Origin: HXMU1420-13 sp965249965
GTDB lineage: Bacteria; Bacteroidota; Rhodothermia; Balneolales; Balneolaceae
DNA length: 64,000 nucleotides
Direction: 5' to 3'
NCBI GenBank assembly: GCA_965249965.1
Contig: OZ252262.1
Coordinates: 2,232,001-2,296,000, forward strand
Shown here: positions 35,373-44,370 of the stretch, piece by piece
Numbering within the stretch: position 1 is the stretch's first letter
How the letters are laid out: every line of letters starts with the position of its first letter
Notes under the pieces: generated by a model
What the model saw: the letters and a program-made list of their open reading frames with translations, nothing else
What the model was told of the DNA's origin: nothing
Database searches by the model: none
Translations under genes and position numbers: made by a program

Positions 35373-37682
35373 ATGAAAGAACTTCTTTCCAAAGCACCGA
35401 TTATTTTATTGGTGCTTTTTTTATTCCAAATCACACCTTTAAATGCATTCAATGAGGAGTCGAGAACGCTTGATATTTTATCTGCTTTCATCACCTCGCC
35501 AAATCAAATTAAGATAGTTGTAAGCCAGGAAGTGGATCCATCTGATATTAGTTATATCGCAGATGGACGAGAAATTACAACCAGTCTGGTCCTTCCGGGT
35601 GCAAATCAAACATACACGATTATCACTAACGAAGACCTTGATTATACAAAGCTTTATCAGGTGAAAGTGGGCCAAAAACAACGAAATACACAAGTTCACT
35701 GGAAAGCAATTGATGCTATGTTTACCTACGATGGTGATTTAGGTATATCCTATACCGAAGAAGCGACCGATTTTAAGCTTTGGGCACCTCTTGCCACAGA
35801 TGTAACGGTAGAAATTTTTGAATCAATGAGTGATGAAGAAGCACTGCTTTCCAGCCCATTACAAAAAGGTGAAAAAGGAGTGTGGTCGGTTCAATTAGAG
35901 GGAGATCATTTTGGAAAATTATACTCCTACAAAGTCACCAATTACGGGGTTACCAAAGAAATACTCGATCCATATGCATTTTCTAAAGGGGTGGACGCAT
36001 CAGATGGAATGATCATTGGAAAAGCTGTGATACTGGATCCATCAAATATAGGTCCCGAATTGGAATTTGCTGAAATAGAAGGATTCAAAAAACGAGAAGA
36101 TGCCATTATTTGGGAAATTCATGTGAGAGATTTTACTGTTGATCCGGATATTCAAACAGATGCCCGGTTTGGTAGCTATTCTGCATTTACCGAACGTCTG
36201 GATTACATCGAAAATTTAGGAGTTACCCATGTGCAATTATTACCGGTAATGAGCTATGCCCATGGAAGTGAGCTAAAGGCGGCCAACCGTGAAATGGATT
36301 ATGATGTAAGTGTAAATTACAATTGGGGCTATGATCCTCATGGCTATTTTGCTCCAGAAGGTATGTATTCTGAAGACCCTGCAGATCCTGCACTCAGAAT
36401 CAAAGAACTGAAAGAGCTGATTGCTGCAGTTCACGAACGAGGACTAGGATTAACCCTGGATGTAGTCTACAATCATACTGCAAGTCTGGGAATTTTAGAA
36501 GATATCGTGCCGGGCTATTATCACTTTATGGACGCAACCGGAGAAGCCAAACAAAGCTATGGTGGTGGCAGAGTTGGAACTACACATGCCATGGCCAGAA
36601 AATTAGTAATCGACTCCATTTTATATTGGTTAGAAGTGTACAAAGTGGATGGATTTAGATTTGATTTAATGGGCGACTTAGATGCCGAAACCGTTCAGAT
36701 GCTTTGGGATCAGGCGAAAGAAATCAATCCTAACGTACATATGGTTGGAGAGTGCTGGCGTACCTTTGCCGGTGATGAAGGGGAAGAGACAACTCCCGCC
36801 GATCAGGATTGGATGAATCAAACCAATAGCATTGCATGTTTTTCGGATGAAATGCGAAACGAAATCAAGTCAGGATATGGCTCGGAAGGTGAAGCCAGAT
36901 TTATCACCGGCGGACCTCGTTCCATCGAAACGATTTTCAACAATATTATTGCTAAACCCAGCAACACAACCGAAGATGATCCCGGTGATATTCTGCAATA
37001 CATTGCCGCGCATGATAATTTAACGTTGCATGATGTAATTGCATATTCGGCAAAATTAGATCCTGCAATAAAAAGTGAAGAAATACATCGTCGAATTCGT
37101 CTGGGTAATTCCATAATTCTAACCAGTCAGGGAGTTGCATTTATTCACGCCGGACAAGAGTATGGCCGAACGAAACAATGGCTTTCCGACGAAATTCCGG
37201 AAAAGGATTTCACCTATGTGGAAGGCTTTGAGCATCCATACTTCATTGAAAATTCCTACGATGCCTCGGATGCAGTTAATATGTTTGATTGGGATAAAGT
37301 TGAAGAACCAGGTCTCCATCAACAAACCATGGAATTTACCCGGGGACTAATCGAACTTCGAAGGTCGAGTGATGCATTTCGTTTAGGTACCGAAGAACTT
37401 ATTGCCGAAAATGTTCGAAGGATCGAAAGCCAGGATATCATGGAAACAGATTTGATAATTGGATATTCCGCGACGTCAACATCTGGTGAGGAATACGCAG
37501 TTTTTGTAAATGCAGACTCTAATGAAAGAACATTGTCCTTAGCTGAAGATTTTTCAACATGGACGGTCGTAGTGGACGATGATGAGGCTGGTTCACGGGC
37601 AGTTTCTGAGGTTTCGGGTGTGCAAATCAATAGTGCCTCAATCACTATCGATGCACTAACAACTGTTGTTATCAAAAAGTAA
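35373..37682 (+). CDS. pulA: type I pullulanase (GH13)
   Basis: 769 residues with a signal peptide (IILLVLFLFQITPLNAFN). An N-terminal pullulanase-associated domain is followed by CBM48 (TDFKLWAPLATDVTVEIFE). The catalytic barrel has the type I pullulanase signature YNWGYDPHGYFAPEG, DVVYNHTA (about 364), GFRFDLMGD (about 428, nucleophile), GECWRTF (about 460, acid) and HDNLTLHD (about 548). It hydrolyses alpha-1,6 branches of amylopectin, glycogen or pullulan. It is the last gene of the starch locus; no sorting domain or lipobox is present, so it is probably periplasmic. Confidence 0.94.
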   Translation: MKELLSKAPIILLVLFLFQITPLNAFNEESRTLDILSAFITSPNQIKIVVSQEVDPSDISYIADGREITTSLVLPGANQTYTIITNEDLDYTKLYQVKVGQKQRNTQVHWKAIDAMFTYDGDLGISYTEEATDFKLWAPLATDVTVEIFESMSDEEALLSSPLQKGEKGVWSVQLEGDHFGKLYSYKVTNYGVTKEILDPYAFSKGVDASDGMIIGKAVILDPSNIGPELEFAEIEGFKKREDAIIWEIHVRDFTVDPDIQTDARFGSYSAFTERLDYIENLGVTHVQLLPVMSYAHGSELKAANREMDYDVSVNYNWGYDPHGYFAPEGMYSEDPADPALRIKELKELIAAVHERGLGLTLDVVYNHTASLGILEDIVPGYYHFMDATGEAKQSYGGGRVGTTHAMARKLVIDSILYWLEVYKVDGFRFDLMGDLDAETVQMLWDQAKEINPNVHMVGECWRTFAGDEGEETTPADQDWMNQTNSIACFSDEMRNEIKSGYGSEGEARFITGGPRSIETIFNNIIAKPSNTTEDDPGDILQYIAAHDNLTLHDVIAYSAKLDPAIKSEEIHRRIRLGNSIILTSQGVAFIHAGQEYGRTKQWLSDEIPEKDFTYVEGFEHPYFIENSYDASDAVNMFDWDKVEEPGLHQQTMEFTRGLIELRRSSDAFRLGTEELIAENVRRIESQDIMETDLIIGYSATSTSGEEYAVFVNADSNERTLSLAEDFSTWTVVVDDDEAGSRAVSEVSGVQINSASITIDALTTVVIKK

Positions 37683-37718
37683 GATCACCAAAATTTAAAG
37701 AATTTTGTACTTTCGGAT

Positions 37719-38234
37719 ATGAAACTCGACCAGAAGTATTTTGCGCCCTTCATAGGTATAGGTGCCATCATTACCATGATGTTTATCGTATATGCCTCCT
37801 TTAATTTTAAGGAAGAGCAAGAACAAAATTTCCGTGAAAACACTCAGGAATATGATCAATTGCTAACAGAGGCCCATCCATATATAAGCCACGGTGATAG
37901 CCTTCGATTGGCTGAACTAACTGGAAAACGAGTAATCGTGCTATTCTGGGCTTCCTGGTCCGATCGATCTGCCGACATAATGAATGAGTTCGATATTTTT
38001 GGAGCAAATAATCAATATCAGGTCATAGGAGCGGTAGTTAAAGATGCAACTGAAACTGCTGAGCTAATTATTCCAAATCACGATTTTATCTACATAGACG
38101 GAACCAAATTATTCAACACGCTTAAAGTTCCTGGGATACCAAGCTACTTTGTTCTAAACGAGCGTGGGGAATTTGTCGCTTCTTTTGTGGGATATAGGGA
38201 AGGTGCTGCCCAGAACATAAATCAGCTCTTTTGA
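37719..38234 (+). CDS. thioredoxin-fold (TlpA-like) membrane-anchored protein lacking the CxxC motif
   Basis: 171 residues. One N-terminal membrane segment (FIGIGAIITMMFIVYASFNF) is followed by a periplasmic thioredoxin-like domain. At the active-site position the sequence is LFWASWSDRSADIMNEF, so both redox cysteines of the WCxxC motif are missing. The fold's cis-proline loop is present (VPGIPSYFVLNERGE). It is probably not a thiol oxidoreductase and may act in binding. Its stop overlaps the start of the pabC-like gene (TGATG-type, sharing one base). A TACTTTCG at 37709-37716 just before ATG resembles a -7 box. Confidence 0.8.
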   Translation: MKLDQKYFAPFIGIGAIITMMFIVYASFNFKEEQEQNFRENTQEYDQLLTEAHPYISHGDSLRLAELTGKRVIVLFWASWSDRSADIMNEFDIFGANNQYQVIGAVVKDATETAELIIPNHDFIYIDGTKLFNTLKVPGIPSYFVLNERGEFVASFVGYREGAAQNINQLF

Positions 38235-39082
38235 TGAGAGAAATCGTCTGTTTTAATGGTGATTTTCTACCGATTGATGAAATTAAGGTATCGCCATTTA
38301 ATCGAGGTATGATGTATGGGGATGGCTGCTTCGAAACCATTAAGAGTTACTCGGGTAGATTTCTAAATCTAAAAGCACATTTTAGCCGACTATCTGCTTC
38401 ACTTAATTATCTTAATCTGAAATCTCCATTTACAGGTAATGAGTTTGAGAAATATCTCCTTGAGTTAGTTCGTGTGAATGAGCTCAATTCCGATACTGGA
38501 TTGATTCGATTTCAATGTTGGCGTGATGGAGGAAGAGGTTATCAAACAAACAATGATTCCATTCAATGGGTTATTCGTGCTAAAAAGTTGAAAGAATCTA
38601 ACACCTCACCGATTTCATTAGTAACGGTAACTATTCCGGTGATACCTTCTCGATCGCTAGATCGATCAATGAAACTCTCCAATGGCATCAATTATATATT
38701 AGCCTCAAATGAGGCCACAAAAAACAATGCACAAGATGCCCTTATGCTAACCATTGATGGTAAAGTAAGCGAGACTACCATCTCAAATATATTTTGGGGT
38801 CAAGGAAATCAGGTTTTTACCCCATCAAAAGATTGCGATCTACTCCCCGGAATAACACGGAACTTGGTAATTCAAGAGTTAAAATCATCAGAAATAAACA
38901 TTCAGGAAGGGGAGTATACATTGGATAATTTATATTCTGCCGAATATGTGTTTACCACAAATGCGATTTCAGAAATTAGACCAGTTTCTCGTATAGATAA
39001 AACACCATTTGACGTGAATCATCCTGCATTGAAGCGAATAACTGATCTGTTCGAAGTTTTGAAAGCAAAGCGGCTTAGCTGA
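38234..39082 (+). CDS. pabC: class IV aminotransferase, probable aminodeoxychorismate lyase
   Basis: 282 residues from ATG 38234 (a TTG one codon earlier is also in frame). Fold-type IV PLP features are FNRGMMYGDGCFETIKSY at the N-terminus, a lysine in SMKLSNGINYILASNEAT (likely Schiff-base residue, near 150) and VSETTISNIFW followed by LLPGITRN near the phosphate site. Family members include branched-chain and D-amino-acid aminotransferases, but the one-base overlap with folC favours 4-amino-4-deoxychorismate lyase, which makes p-aminobenzoate for folate. Assignment beyond class IV rests on context. Confidence 0.75.
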   Translation: MREIVCFNGDFLPIDEIKVSPFNRGMMYGDGCFETIKSYSGRFLNLKAHFSRLSASLNYLNLKSPFTGNEFEKYLLELVRVNELNSDTGLIRFQCWRDGGRGYQTNNDSIQWVIRAKKLKESNTSPISLVTVTIPVIPSRSLDRSMKLSNGINYILASNEATKNNAQDALMLTIDGKVSETTISNIFWGQGNQVFTPSKDCDLLPGITRNLVIQELKSSEINIQEGEYTLDNLYSAEYVFTTNAISEIRPVSRIDKTPFDVNHPALKRITDLFEVLKAKRLS

Positions 39083-40332
39083 TGAACGATTTCCAAAACA
39101 TTCAGGATGTTTGGACCTATTTAGATCAGATTCCAATGTTTTCTAAAGTGGGTGTATCAGCAGCTAATTTTGGGTTGAATAACATTCGAAAAGCAAGTGA
39201 AGCAATAGGTAATCCACATCTAGCTTTTAAGAGCATTCATATTGCCGGAACAAATGGGAAAGGTACTGTAACGGCACTATTAGAGACGATTTACTCTAAA
39301 GCTGATTATAAGACCGGATCCTTTACATCACCACATTTGCTTAGATACAACGAGCGGGTAAAAATTAATGGGGATGAGATTCCGGACGAACTAATTTTAT
39401 CTTTTTTTCAACAGACAAGGGTTGTGCTCAATGAAATTCCGCTTACTTTTTTTGAGATAAGCACTTTATTGGCATTTTGGGTTTTTGCAAAGGAAAAAGT
39501 GGATGTCGCCATTATTGAAGCCGGCTTAGGTGGTCGACTCGATTCTACAAATATCATCGAGTCGGAATGTGCTGTAATAACAAGCATAGGTCTGGATCAT
39601 CAACAAATCCTGGGAGATACAAAAGAAAAAATAGCGCAAGAAAAAGCCGGGATTATTAAGAACCAAAAGCCCGTAGTTGTGGGGAATATTTTTGGAAGCA
39701 CTTTTGACGAGATTGATAAAATTGCGACGGAAAAGAATGCAATGGTGATATGTGCTTCAGCGCTCAATCCTACGTGGTTAAACGGAGCGGTAACTCTTAA
39801 TACACTAAAAAGGCCAATAAAAACACAATTTATTGAGCCTATAAATGCTCATAACATTGCTATAACAATTTCAGTAGTTGATGTTTTAAAAGAGCAACTT
39901 CCAATAAAAACAGAACAGCTTATCAATACTATTGAAGCATTTCCCGGGGTCCCGGCTCGATTCGAAAAGATGGATCAGAATAAAGATTGGTACTTTTCAG
40001 GTGCTCATAATGTCGATGCATTACAGTCCTTATTTCAAGGATTACAGGCATTTAACAATCGAAATATCATCTTTGTGTTTTCATTTTTGGCAGATAAAAT
40101 TGATACCGAGATCGGCTCCATGCTAAACCAACAAAATCATATCTATTATTTTGAGATGAGTAGTGAACGAGCTGCCCGAAAACATCAGGTAGATCGGTTT
40201 TTCTCCTCTGAATTGATTAGTGAAATGAATTTTCAAACAATATTAGATGATTTTCGCAACGAGGTAGTAATTTTTGCGGGAAGTTTTTACTTTTATCCCA
40301 TCGTAAAACGGTGGTTAACTCAATTGAACTAA
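39082..40332 (+). CDS. folC: bifunctional folylpolyglutamate / dihydrofolate synthase
   Basis: 416 residues. The Mur-ligase-type ATP loop HIAGTNGKGTVTALLE (about 54-69) is followed by TGSFTSPHLLRYNERVKING, the FolC signature. The glycine-rich IEAGLGGRLDSTN and the carbamoylated-lysine region IAQEKAGIIK are present. It adds glutamate to dihydropteroate and to folates using ATP in the cytosol. Start ATG 39082 overlaps the stop of the pabC-like gene (TGATG), so the two are coupled. Confidence 0.95.
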   Translation: MNDFQNIQDVWTYLDQIPMFSKVGVSAANFGLNNIRKASEAIGNPHLAFKSIHIAGTNGKGTVTALLETIYSKADYKTGSFTSPHLLRYNERVKINGDEIPDELILSFFQQTRVVLNEIPLTFFEISTLLAFWVFAKEKVDVAIIEAGLGGRLDSTNIIESECAVITSIGLDHQQILGDTKEKIAQEKAGIIKNQKPVVVGNIFGSTFDEIDKIATEKNAMVICASALNPTWLNGAVTLNTLKRPIKTQFIEPINAHNIAITISVVDVLKEQLPIKTEQLINTIEAFPGVPARFEKMDQNKDWYFSGAHNVDALQSLFQGLQAFNNRNIIFVFSFLADKIDTEIGSMLNQQNHIYYFEMSSERAARKHQVDRFFSSELISEMNFQTILDDFRNEVVIFAGSFYFYPIVKRWLTQLN

Positions 40333-40443
40333 TCAGACTTATCCACTACGAACATCCTTACCTGATTGAGCGCTTTTCAAAAACTATTTCGGTGCTCACC
40401 CCAAACTCAGTAAGATCATTCTTTTGCAATAGCAATTTATTTT

Positions 40444-42108
40444 ATGTCAGATAATCAGACCTCGGGTATTTCAGCTGAAGAGCTGGAATCCATTGAATCA
40501 AAAAAATTAGGCGAACTTCAAGTAATCGCAAAATCGGTTGGCATTAAACGTGTAACCGGCGTACGAAAAAGCGATCTTATTGATCAAATTCGGGATAAAG
40601 CTGGCTCAGCTACTCAAACATCCTTGCCTCTTGCAGATTCAAAAGAATCTCCGTTAAGAAAGCGCAAACCACGAAGGAATGTACAGAAAGTGAATATCCA
40701 CGAAGTAGTAGAAGAAACTGAGAAGGTGGAACAAAAAGTTGAGCAAGTAGAAAAGACATCCCAAAAAGAAGATGAATTAACTTCATATGGAAGCTCATCG
40801 CACATTGTATCTTATAAAAAAGAAGATCCGGAAGAGGAAAAGCGAAAAGCTGAACAAAAGAGAAAGCAGCAGCAACGAAATACTCAGAATCAGAGGAACA
40901 ATCAAAGAAAACGAAATCACGAGCACGATCAACTTCCTGTTTCCGATAAGCCAACGCTGCAAGAACGTTTAGATGAATTAATTCCACAGTTGGGACCGTA
41001 TTTAGTGAACGAAGGAACACTGGAAATTCTTCCCGATGGATATGGATTCCTTCGATCTGTAAACTATAGCTATAAAGCATCTCCTGACGATATTTATGTT
41101 TCACCGTCGCAAATCAAGCGTTTTCGTTTAAGACAAGGGGATTGTGTGATTGGAATTATCCGACCTCCAAAAGTAGGAGAGCGGTATTTCGCATTATTAA
41201 GAGTAGAAGGTGTAAATGGCCGAATTCCCACGGACATGGACAATCGTGGTGTTTTTGATGAACTACTACCTATTCACCCAGATGAGCGCTTCAAACTAGA
41301 GTATACTGCCTCAGATTACACTACACGCTTCATCGACATGTTTGCACCGGTAGGAAAAGGTCAACGCCAGTTGATTGTTGCGCAACCAAAGACGGGTAAA
41401 ACCACCATCCTGAGAAATATTGCAAACGCGGTAGCACAAAATCACCCGGAAGCAAAAATTTTGATTGTACTTGTGGATGAACGTCCGGAAGAAGTTACCG
41501 AGATGGAGCGAACGGTTGAGGGTGCTGAAGTAGTGGCCTCTACTTTTGATGAGAAGCCGGAAAATCACATTGGACTGGCTGAAATCGTATTCGAAAAAGC
41601 GAAACGCCTGGTAGAAAGTGGTCATGATGTGTTACTTCTGCTGGATTCAATCACTCGACTCGCTCGGGCTTACAACGTTTGTGCCGGAAATAAAGGGCGA
41701 ACAATGACTGGTGGGGTAGACTCTGAAGCGCTGAAAGTTCCACGTCAGCAGTTTAGTTCTGCTCGTAATATTGAAGGTGGAGGATCACTTACTATAATCG
41801 CTACGGCTCTAGTTGAAACAGGATCGCGTATGGATGATGTGATTTTTGAAGAGTTTAAAGGAACAGGTAATAGCGAAATAGTGCTGGATCGCCGAATTTC
41901 CGATCGCCGTATCTATCCGGCCATTGATGTATTCCGAAGTGGTACACGTCGCGAGGAGCTCTTAGTGAGCGATGCAGAACGTGAAAAAGTGGTTTTGTTA
42001 CGTCGATATATGACGAACATGAATTCGTTCGAAGCAGCAGAATTTTTGATTGAAAAAATACGTGGTACCAAAAACAACGAAGATTTTCTTATTTCGATGA
42101 ATAAGTAA
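40444..42108 (+). CDS. rho: transcription termination factor Rho with N-terminal charged insert
   Basis: 554 residues, over 100 longer than E. coli Rho. The N-terminal Rho_N helix bundle (LESIESKKLGELQVIAKSVG) is followed by a low-complexity basic and glutamine-rich insert (about 55-165, with KRKQQQRNTQNQRNNQRKRN). Next come the cold-shock RNA-binding domain (EILPDGYGFLRS) and the RecA-like motor with P-loop QPKTGKTT (about 317-324), Walker B VLLLLDSITRLARAYN and the Q-loop region PRQQFSSARN. RNA helicase that ends transcription. The insert is common in Bacteroidota-type Rho proteins and promotes RNA binding or condensation in some. Monocistronic. Confidence 0.97.
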   Translation: MSDNQTSGISAEELESIESKKLGELQVIAKSVGIKRVTGVRKSDLIDQIRDKAGSATQTSLPLADSKESPLRKRKPRRNVQKVNIHEVVEETEKVEQKVEQVEKTSQKEDELTSYGSSSHIVSYKKEDPEEEKRKAEQKRKQQQRNTQNQRNNQRKRNHEHDQLPVSDKPTLQERLDELIPQLGPYLVNEGTLEILPDGYGFLRSVNYSYKASPDDIYVSPSQIKRFRLRQGDCVIGIIRPPKVGERYFALLRVEGVNGRIPTDMDNRGVFDELLPIHPDERFKLEYTASDYTTRFIDMFAPVGKGQRQLIVAQPKTGKTTILRNIANAVAQNHPEAKILIVLVDERPEEVTEMERTVEGAEVVASTFDEKPENHIGLAEIVFEKAKRLVESGHDVLLLLDSITRLARAYNVCAGNKGRTMTGGVDSEALKVPRQQFSSARNIEGGGSLTIIATALVETGSRMDDVIFEEFKGTGNSEIVLDRRISDRRIYPAIDVFRSGTRREELLVSDAEREKVVLLRRYMTNMNSFEAAEFLIEKIRGTKNNEDFLISMNK

Positions 42109-42126
42109 TCTGAGTTAATAGATTAC
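42105..42126. terminator. hairpin between convergent rho and TonB receptor genes
   Basis: Seven-base arms GTAATCT (42105-42111) and AGATTAC (42120-42126) around eight bases overlap the stop codons of both convergent genes. There is no T-run, so it is at best a weak bidirectional stop or 3'-end stabiliser. Confidence 0.3.
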
Positions 42127-44294
42127 AACTTCCACTTAAAGCCGCCATTGATGACAAAACCATCTACCGGGGCATAGATTTCCTTGAACTGTGGATTGGA
42201 AATATCGCCTGTAAAAATGGAATCAAATCGAGACTGACGGGTATCCAGGAAATTTTCGAAATTCAGAAATAACGAGAACCCTTTTCCAATTACTCGTTCA
42301 GTCATCAGACCGGTGATCCAGTAAGAATCACCCTCTGATCCATCAGAAAGAGTTTGCGGGCTGAAATAATACGCTTCTAACCCAATCCAGAATTCACCAT
42401 GTTTCTCATACATCAAAACATTGTTTAATCGGTGTTTTGCTACGAGCGGGAAAGGTGCAGAAAAATTATCCTGAGTTTGTGTTACATCAGAAAGGGTATA
42501 TCCAATGAACAATTTGAAATGATCATAGCTCCATTTCATATTTACTTCCACTCCCTGCGATTCAATTTCTCCGTTTGCCTGACCGAAGAAGAAGCCAGTA
42601 TCGTAAGCTTTTAATTGAATGGGATCATCAATTTTGGTGTAAAAAAGAAGCACATTCGTTGAAAGCGCCAAATCTTCAGAAATCAAGAAACTCTTATTTA
42701 CATCCACATTTAGGCCATAAGATCGTTCTGCGTTCAATTTATTGGAATCTAGAGGATCTAAATCTTGAAAATGAATACGCTCTGTCTCTTCTGTAAAAAG
42801 TGTTGGTGTTTTGTATCCAAGGCCACCACCTAAGCGAAAAGTAAGTTGCGATTCCGGTTTATACATCAACGAAAAACGCGGTAGTGCAAATGAACCATAT
42901 TCTGAATGTTCATCTAATCGTAGCCCTGATTCCAAGGCCCATTTCGGATGAAAGGCCCAAATATTTTGAAAAAACACCCCATACGTTGATTCGTTGAAAT
43001 CAAGCAAGTTTGGGCTGCCAATAAACACTTGAGATTGCTTGAAATCCTCAGTCCACAGATTCAAGCCGGTAATCCATTCTGATTTATCGGTATTCCAAGA
43101 CACATTAATTTCGCTAAAGGATGAAATTTGTGTGCCTTGAAATTCAAATGTTGGAATCTCTATATCTCTTCTGAAAAAACTCACACTGTTTTTTGCCTGC
43201 AGTTTAATTCCGTTATCAAGGGCATGATTTACTAAAACCTGTGTTGATATCCGCTCGGTATTATTTTCTTCGAAATATGCATTTACACTAGAATTTCCTT
43301 TTATATAATCGATATTTCCTCCTAAACGGTCTTCTGAGACTATGTTTAACCCGGCAGTGATTTCAGTATTTGTAGAAGGATAAAAGTAAAATTTGGGATT
43401 AACGGTAAATCGATTGAACTCAGGGATGGCTGATAATCCTATATCAGCTGGATCATAGGCGGTACCTTTGTTATAGGAAGCAAAAATAGTAGTGCCAACT
43501 TTGTTATTTCTGGCAGAATAGAATGAACTCACATCCAGTCCTAATGCGGAAGTTCCATTTACCATAACACTTAATTCAGGCTCCTCTTCCGGCGATTTGG
43601 TAATAAGATTTACAATGCCTGCAATTGCGCCACCACCATATAATGTTGATGATGATCCTTTGATCACTTCCACTTGTTTTAAATCTAACGGAGCAATTTG
43701 CATCAAACTGAGTCCACCCGAATACCCTGAATAGAGGGGCAGCCCGTCTCTGAGTAGTTGCGTGTATTTTCCGTCCAATCCCTGAATTCGAATACTTGAA
43801 TTATAGCTTGTTGCGGATGTTTGTTGCGTGGTAATGCCGGTACTCTCGTTGAGTAACATTCGGATATCACCAGGCTTCATATTGCCTTTTTCTGATAATT
43901 CTTCTCCTGCAATAAATTCAACACGGGTTGGAATATCTTCAATGGTTCGGCTACTTCTTGTTGATTGGATGATAACTTCTTCAAATTCTTCATGTCCATG
44001 CTCAAGTTGAATCATTTCTCCGTCGAAGTTTTCATGAAGGGGAAAGGCTCTTGCATAACTAAATTTTTCATATCCCAAATAAGAAATCTCAATAGTAAAT
44101 ATTCCATCTGGTATGTTTGAAATAACTGCATTTCCTTCAGCATTTGTAACATCACCTATTTCCAAACCCGGGAAATACACGGTAGCCCCAACAAGGGGTT
44201 CATTTGAGTCGTGGTCTACAACAAACACAGAATAGGAATGCTGAGCTTGAACGGTGGAAATCAATAAAGAGAGTAATAACAATAAGAAGCGCAT
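42123..44294 (-). CDS. TonB-dependent receptor with carboxypeptidase-regulatory-like domain
   Basis: 723 residues with signal peptide (MRFLLLLLSLLISTVQAQ). A CarboxypepD_reg-like domain (DHDSNEPLVGATVYFPGLEI) is followed by the plug (GDIRMLLNESTGITTQQTSA) and a 22-strand-type barrel ending in GGFKWKL. The size and the absence of a SusD partner suggest a siderophore, haem, cobalamin or metal receptor rather than a glycan importer; the ligand is not evident. A TTTAGATG/CATCTAAA inverted repeat lies 9-34 bases upstream of its start. Convergent with rho; the next minus-strand gene lies 76 bases upstream. Confidence 0.88.
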   Translation of the reverse strand: MRFLLLLLSLLISTVQAQHSYSVFVVDHDSNEPLVGATVYFPGLEIGDVTNAEGNAVISNIPDGIFTIEISYLGYEKFSYARAFPLHENFDGEMIQLEHGHEEFEEVIIQSTRSSRTIEDIPTRVEFIAGEELSEKGNMKPGDIRMLLNESTGITTQQTSATSYNSSIRIQGLDGKYTQLLRDGLPLYSGYSGGLSLMQIAPLDLKQVEVIKGSSSTLYGGGAIAGIVNLITKSPEEEPELSVMVNGTSALGLDVSSFYSARNNKVGTTIFASYNKGTAYDPADIGLSAIPEFNRFTVNPKFYFYPSTNTEITAGLNIVSEDRLGGNIDYIKGNSSVNAYFEENNTERISTQVLVNHALDNGIKLQAKNSVSFFRRDIEIPTFEFQGTQISSFSEINVSWNTDKSEWITGLNLWTEDFKQSQVFIGSPNLLDFNESTYGVFFQNIWAFHPKWALESGLRLDEHSEYGSFALPRFSLMYKPESQLTFRLGGGLGYKTPTLFTEETERIHFQDLDPLDSNKLNAERSYGLNVDVNKSFLISEDLALSTNVLLFYTKIDDPIQLKAYDTGFFFGQANGEIESQGVEVNMKWSYDHFKLFIGYTLSDVTQTQDNFSAPFPLVAKHRLNNVLMYEKHGEFWIGLEAYYFSPQTLSDGSEGDSYWITGLMTERVIGKGFSLFLNFENFLDTRQSRFDSIFTGDISNPQFKEIYAPVDGFVINGGFKWKL

Positions 44295-44302
44295 GCACTT
44301 TA

Positions 44303-44328
44303 TTTAGATGAAATTCGGAACATCTAAA
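44303..44328 (-). promoter_or_regulatory. inverted repeat in the leader of the TonB receptor gene
   Basis: TTTAGATG (44303-44310) and CATCTAAA (44321-44328) are perfect eight-base arms with a ten-base spacer, just ahead of the start codon at 44294. It could be an operator for a metal-type repressor or an mRNA hairpin. Eight-base arms at free spacing are expected many times by chance in 64 kb, so only the position is suggestive. Confidence 0.25.
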
Positions 44329-44370
44329 ATTACGATAAAACTGAAGCTACAATCTGTAAAAATTGAAAAT

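Noticed and set aside
37690..37708. CAAAATT/AATTTTG hairpin after pullulanase as a terminator
   Set aside because: The stem is AT-only with no T-run, and it coincides with a possible -7 box for the next gene.
40339..40348. TTATCCACT as a DnaA box before rho
   Set aside because: One mismatch to the consensus and no companion boxes.
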